A DNA stretch of 14,830 nucleotides from Bacteroidaceae bacterium (GTDB lineage Bacteria; Bacteroidota; Bacteroidia; Bacteroidales; Bacteroidaceae), in the NCBI GenBank assembly GCA_016284115.1, contig JAEEOD010000221.1:1-14830 (forward strand). Reading direction: 5' to 3'. Every line of letters starts with the position of its first letter. Positions within the stretch are counted from its first letter, which is position 1. Under the pieces are notes generated by a model that was given only the letters and a program-made list of their open reading frames with translations, ran no database searches and was not told where the DNA came from. This document shows, one piece after another, positions 14,814 through 14,830 of the stretch. The position numbers were made by a program, and so were the translations under genes.

Positions 14814-14830
14814 TAGTTTTTTACTATCTT

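Noticed and set aside
1..14830. Search for CRISPR arrays, insertion sequences, tRNA genes, phage or defence genes
   Set aside because: No spaced repeats, transposase motifs, tRNA-like cloverleaf sequences or defence-family proteins were recognised on reading both strands; the window appears to be ordinary chromosomal DNA.

Overview
The window reads as chromosomal DNA from a Bacteroidales bacterium (Bacteroides/Prevotella-like; the genus cannot be fixed). The evidence is TAnnTTTG-type -7 promoter elements in front of transcription units, Bacteroidetes-restricted families (DUF2027-Smr, DUF5020), a long Bacteroidetes-style glycerol-1-phosphate dehydrogenase, and weak or absent Shine-Dalgarno sequences. 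No mobile element, tRNA, rRNA, CRISPR array or phage gene was seen, so this looks like core rather than accessory DNA.

Layout. (1) 1-1437, minus: a type IA topoisomerase of the TopB (topoisomerase III) kind, cut by the left window edge. (2) 1438-1544: a compact divergent promoter region. (3) 1545-3443, plus: a secreted CocE/NonD (S15-type) serine hydrolase. (4) 3511-8036, plus: a close-packed unit of glycerol-1-phosphate dehydrogenase, exported glycerophosphodiester phosphodiesterase, pyrH, frr and rsgA (spacings 13, 9, 35 and 17 nt), with a good promoter at 3445-3475. It joins two glycerophosphate enzymes to UMP kinase, ribosome recycling factor and a ribosome-assembly GTPase. (5) 8037-8323: a gene-poor convergent spacer with nested inverted repeats that could fold as a structured RNA. 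(6) 8324-9496, minus: a DUF2027-Smr protein. (7) 9555-14781, minus: an apparent nucleobase/nucleoside acquisition operon, read from right to left. It holds a UraA-type uracil/xanthine permease, an AzgA/PbuG-type purine permease, a DUF5020 Tsx-like outer-membrane barrel and an exported enzyme resembling a TIM-barrel glycoside hydrolase. It ends at a perfect 12-bp hairpin terminator (9516-9543).

How the genes may work together. The right-hand operon suggests a complete route: outer-membrane channel, periplasmic or surface processing enzyme, then two inner-membrane nucleobase transporters. The last gene is the unknown part and is the best candidate for new biology, possibly an exported enzyme that frees nucleobases or sugars from nucleoside-like substrates. 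In the left-hand unit, the GDPD would release glycerol phosphate outside the cytoplasm, while the G1PDH makes sn-glycerol-1-phosphate from dihydroxyacetone phosphate. That is the archaeal-type stereoisomer, and its use in this lineage is not explained by anything else in the window.
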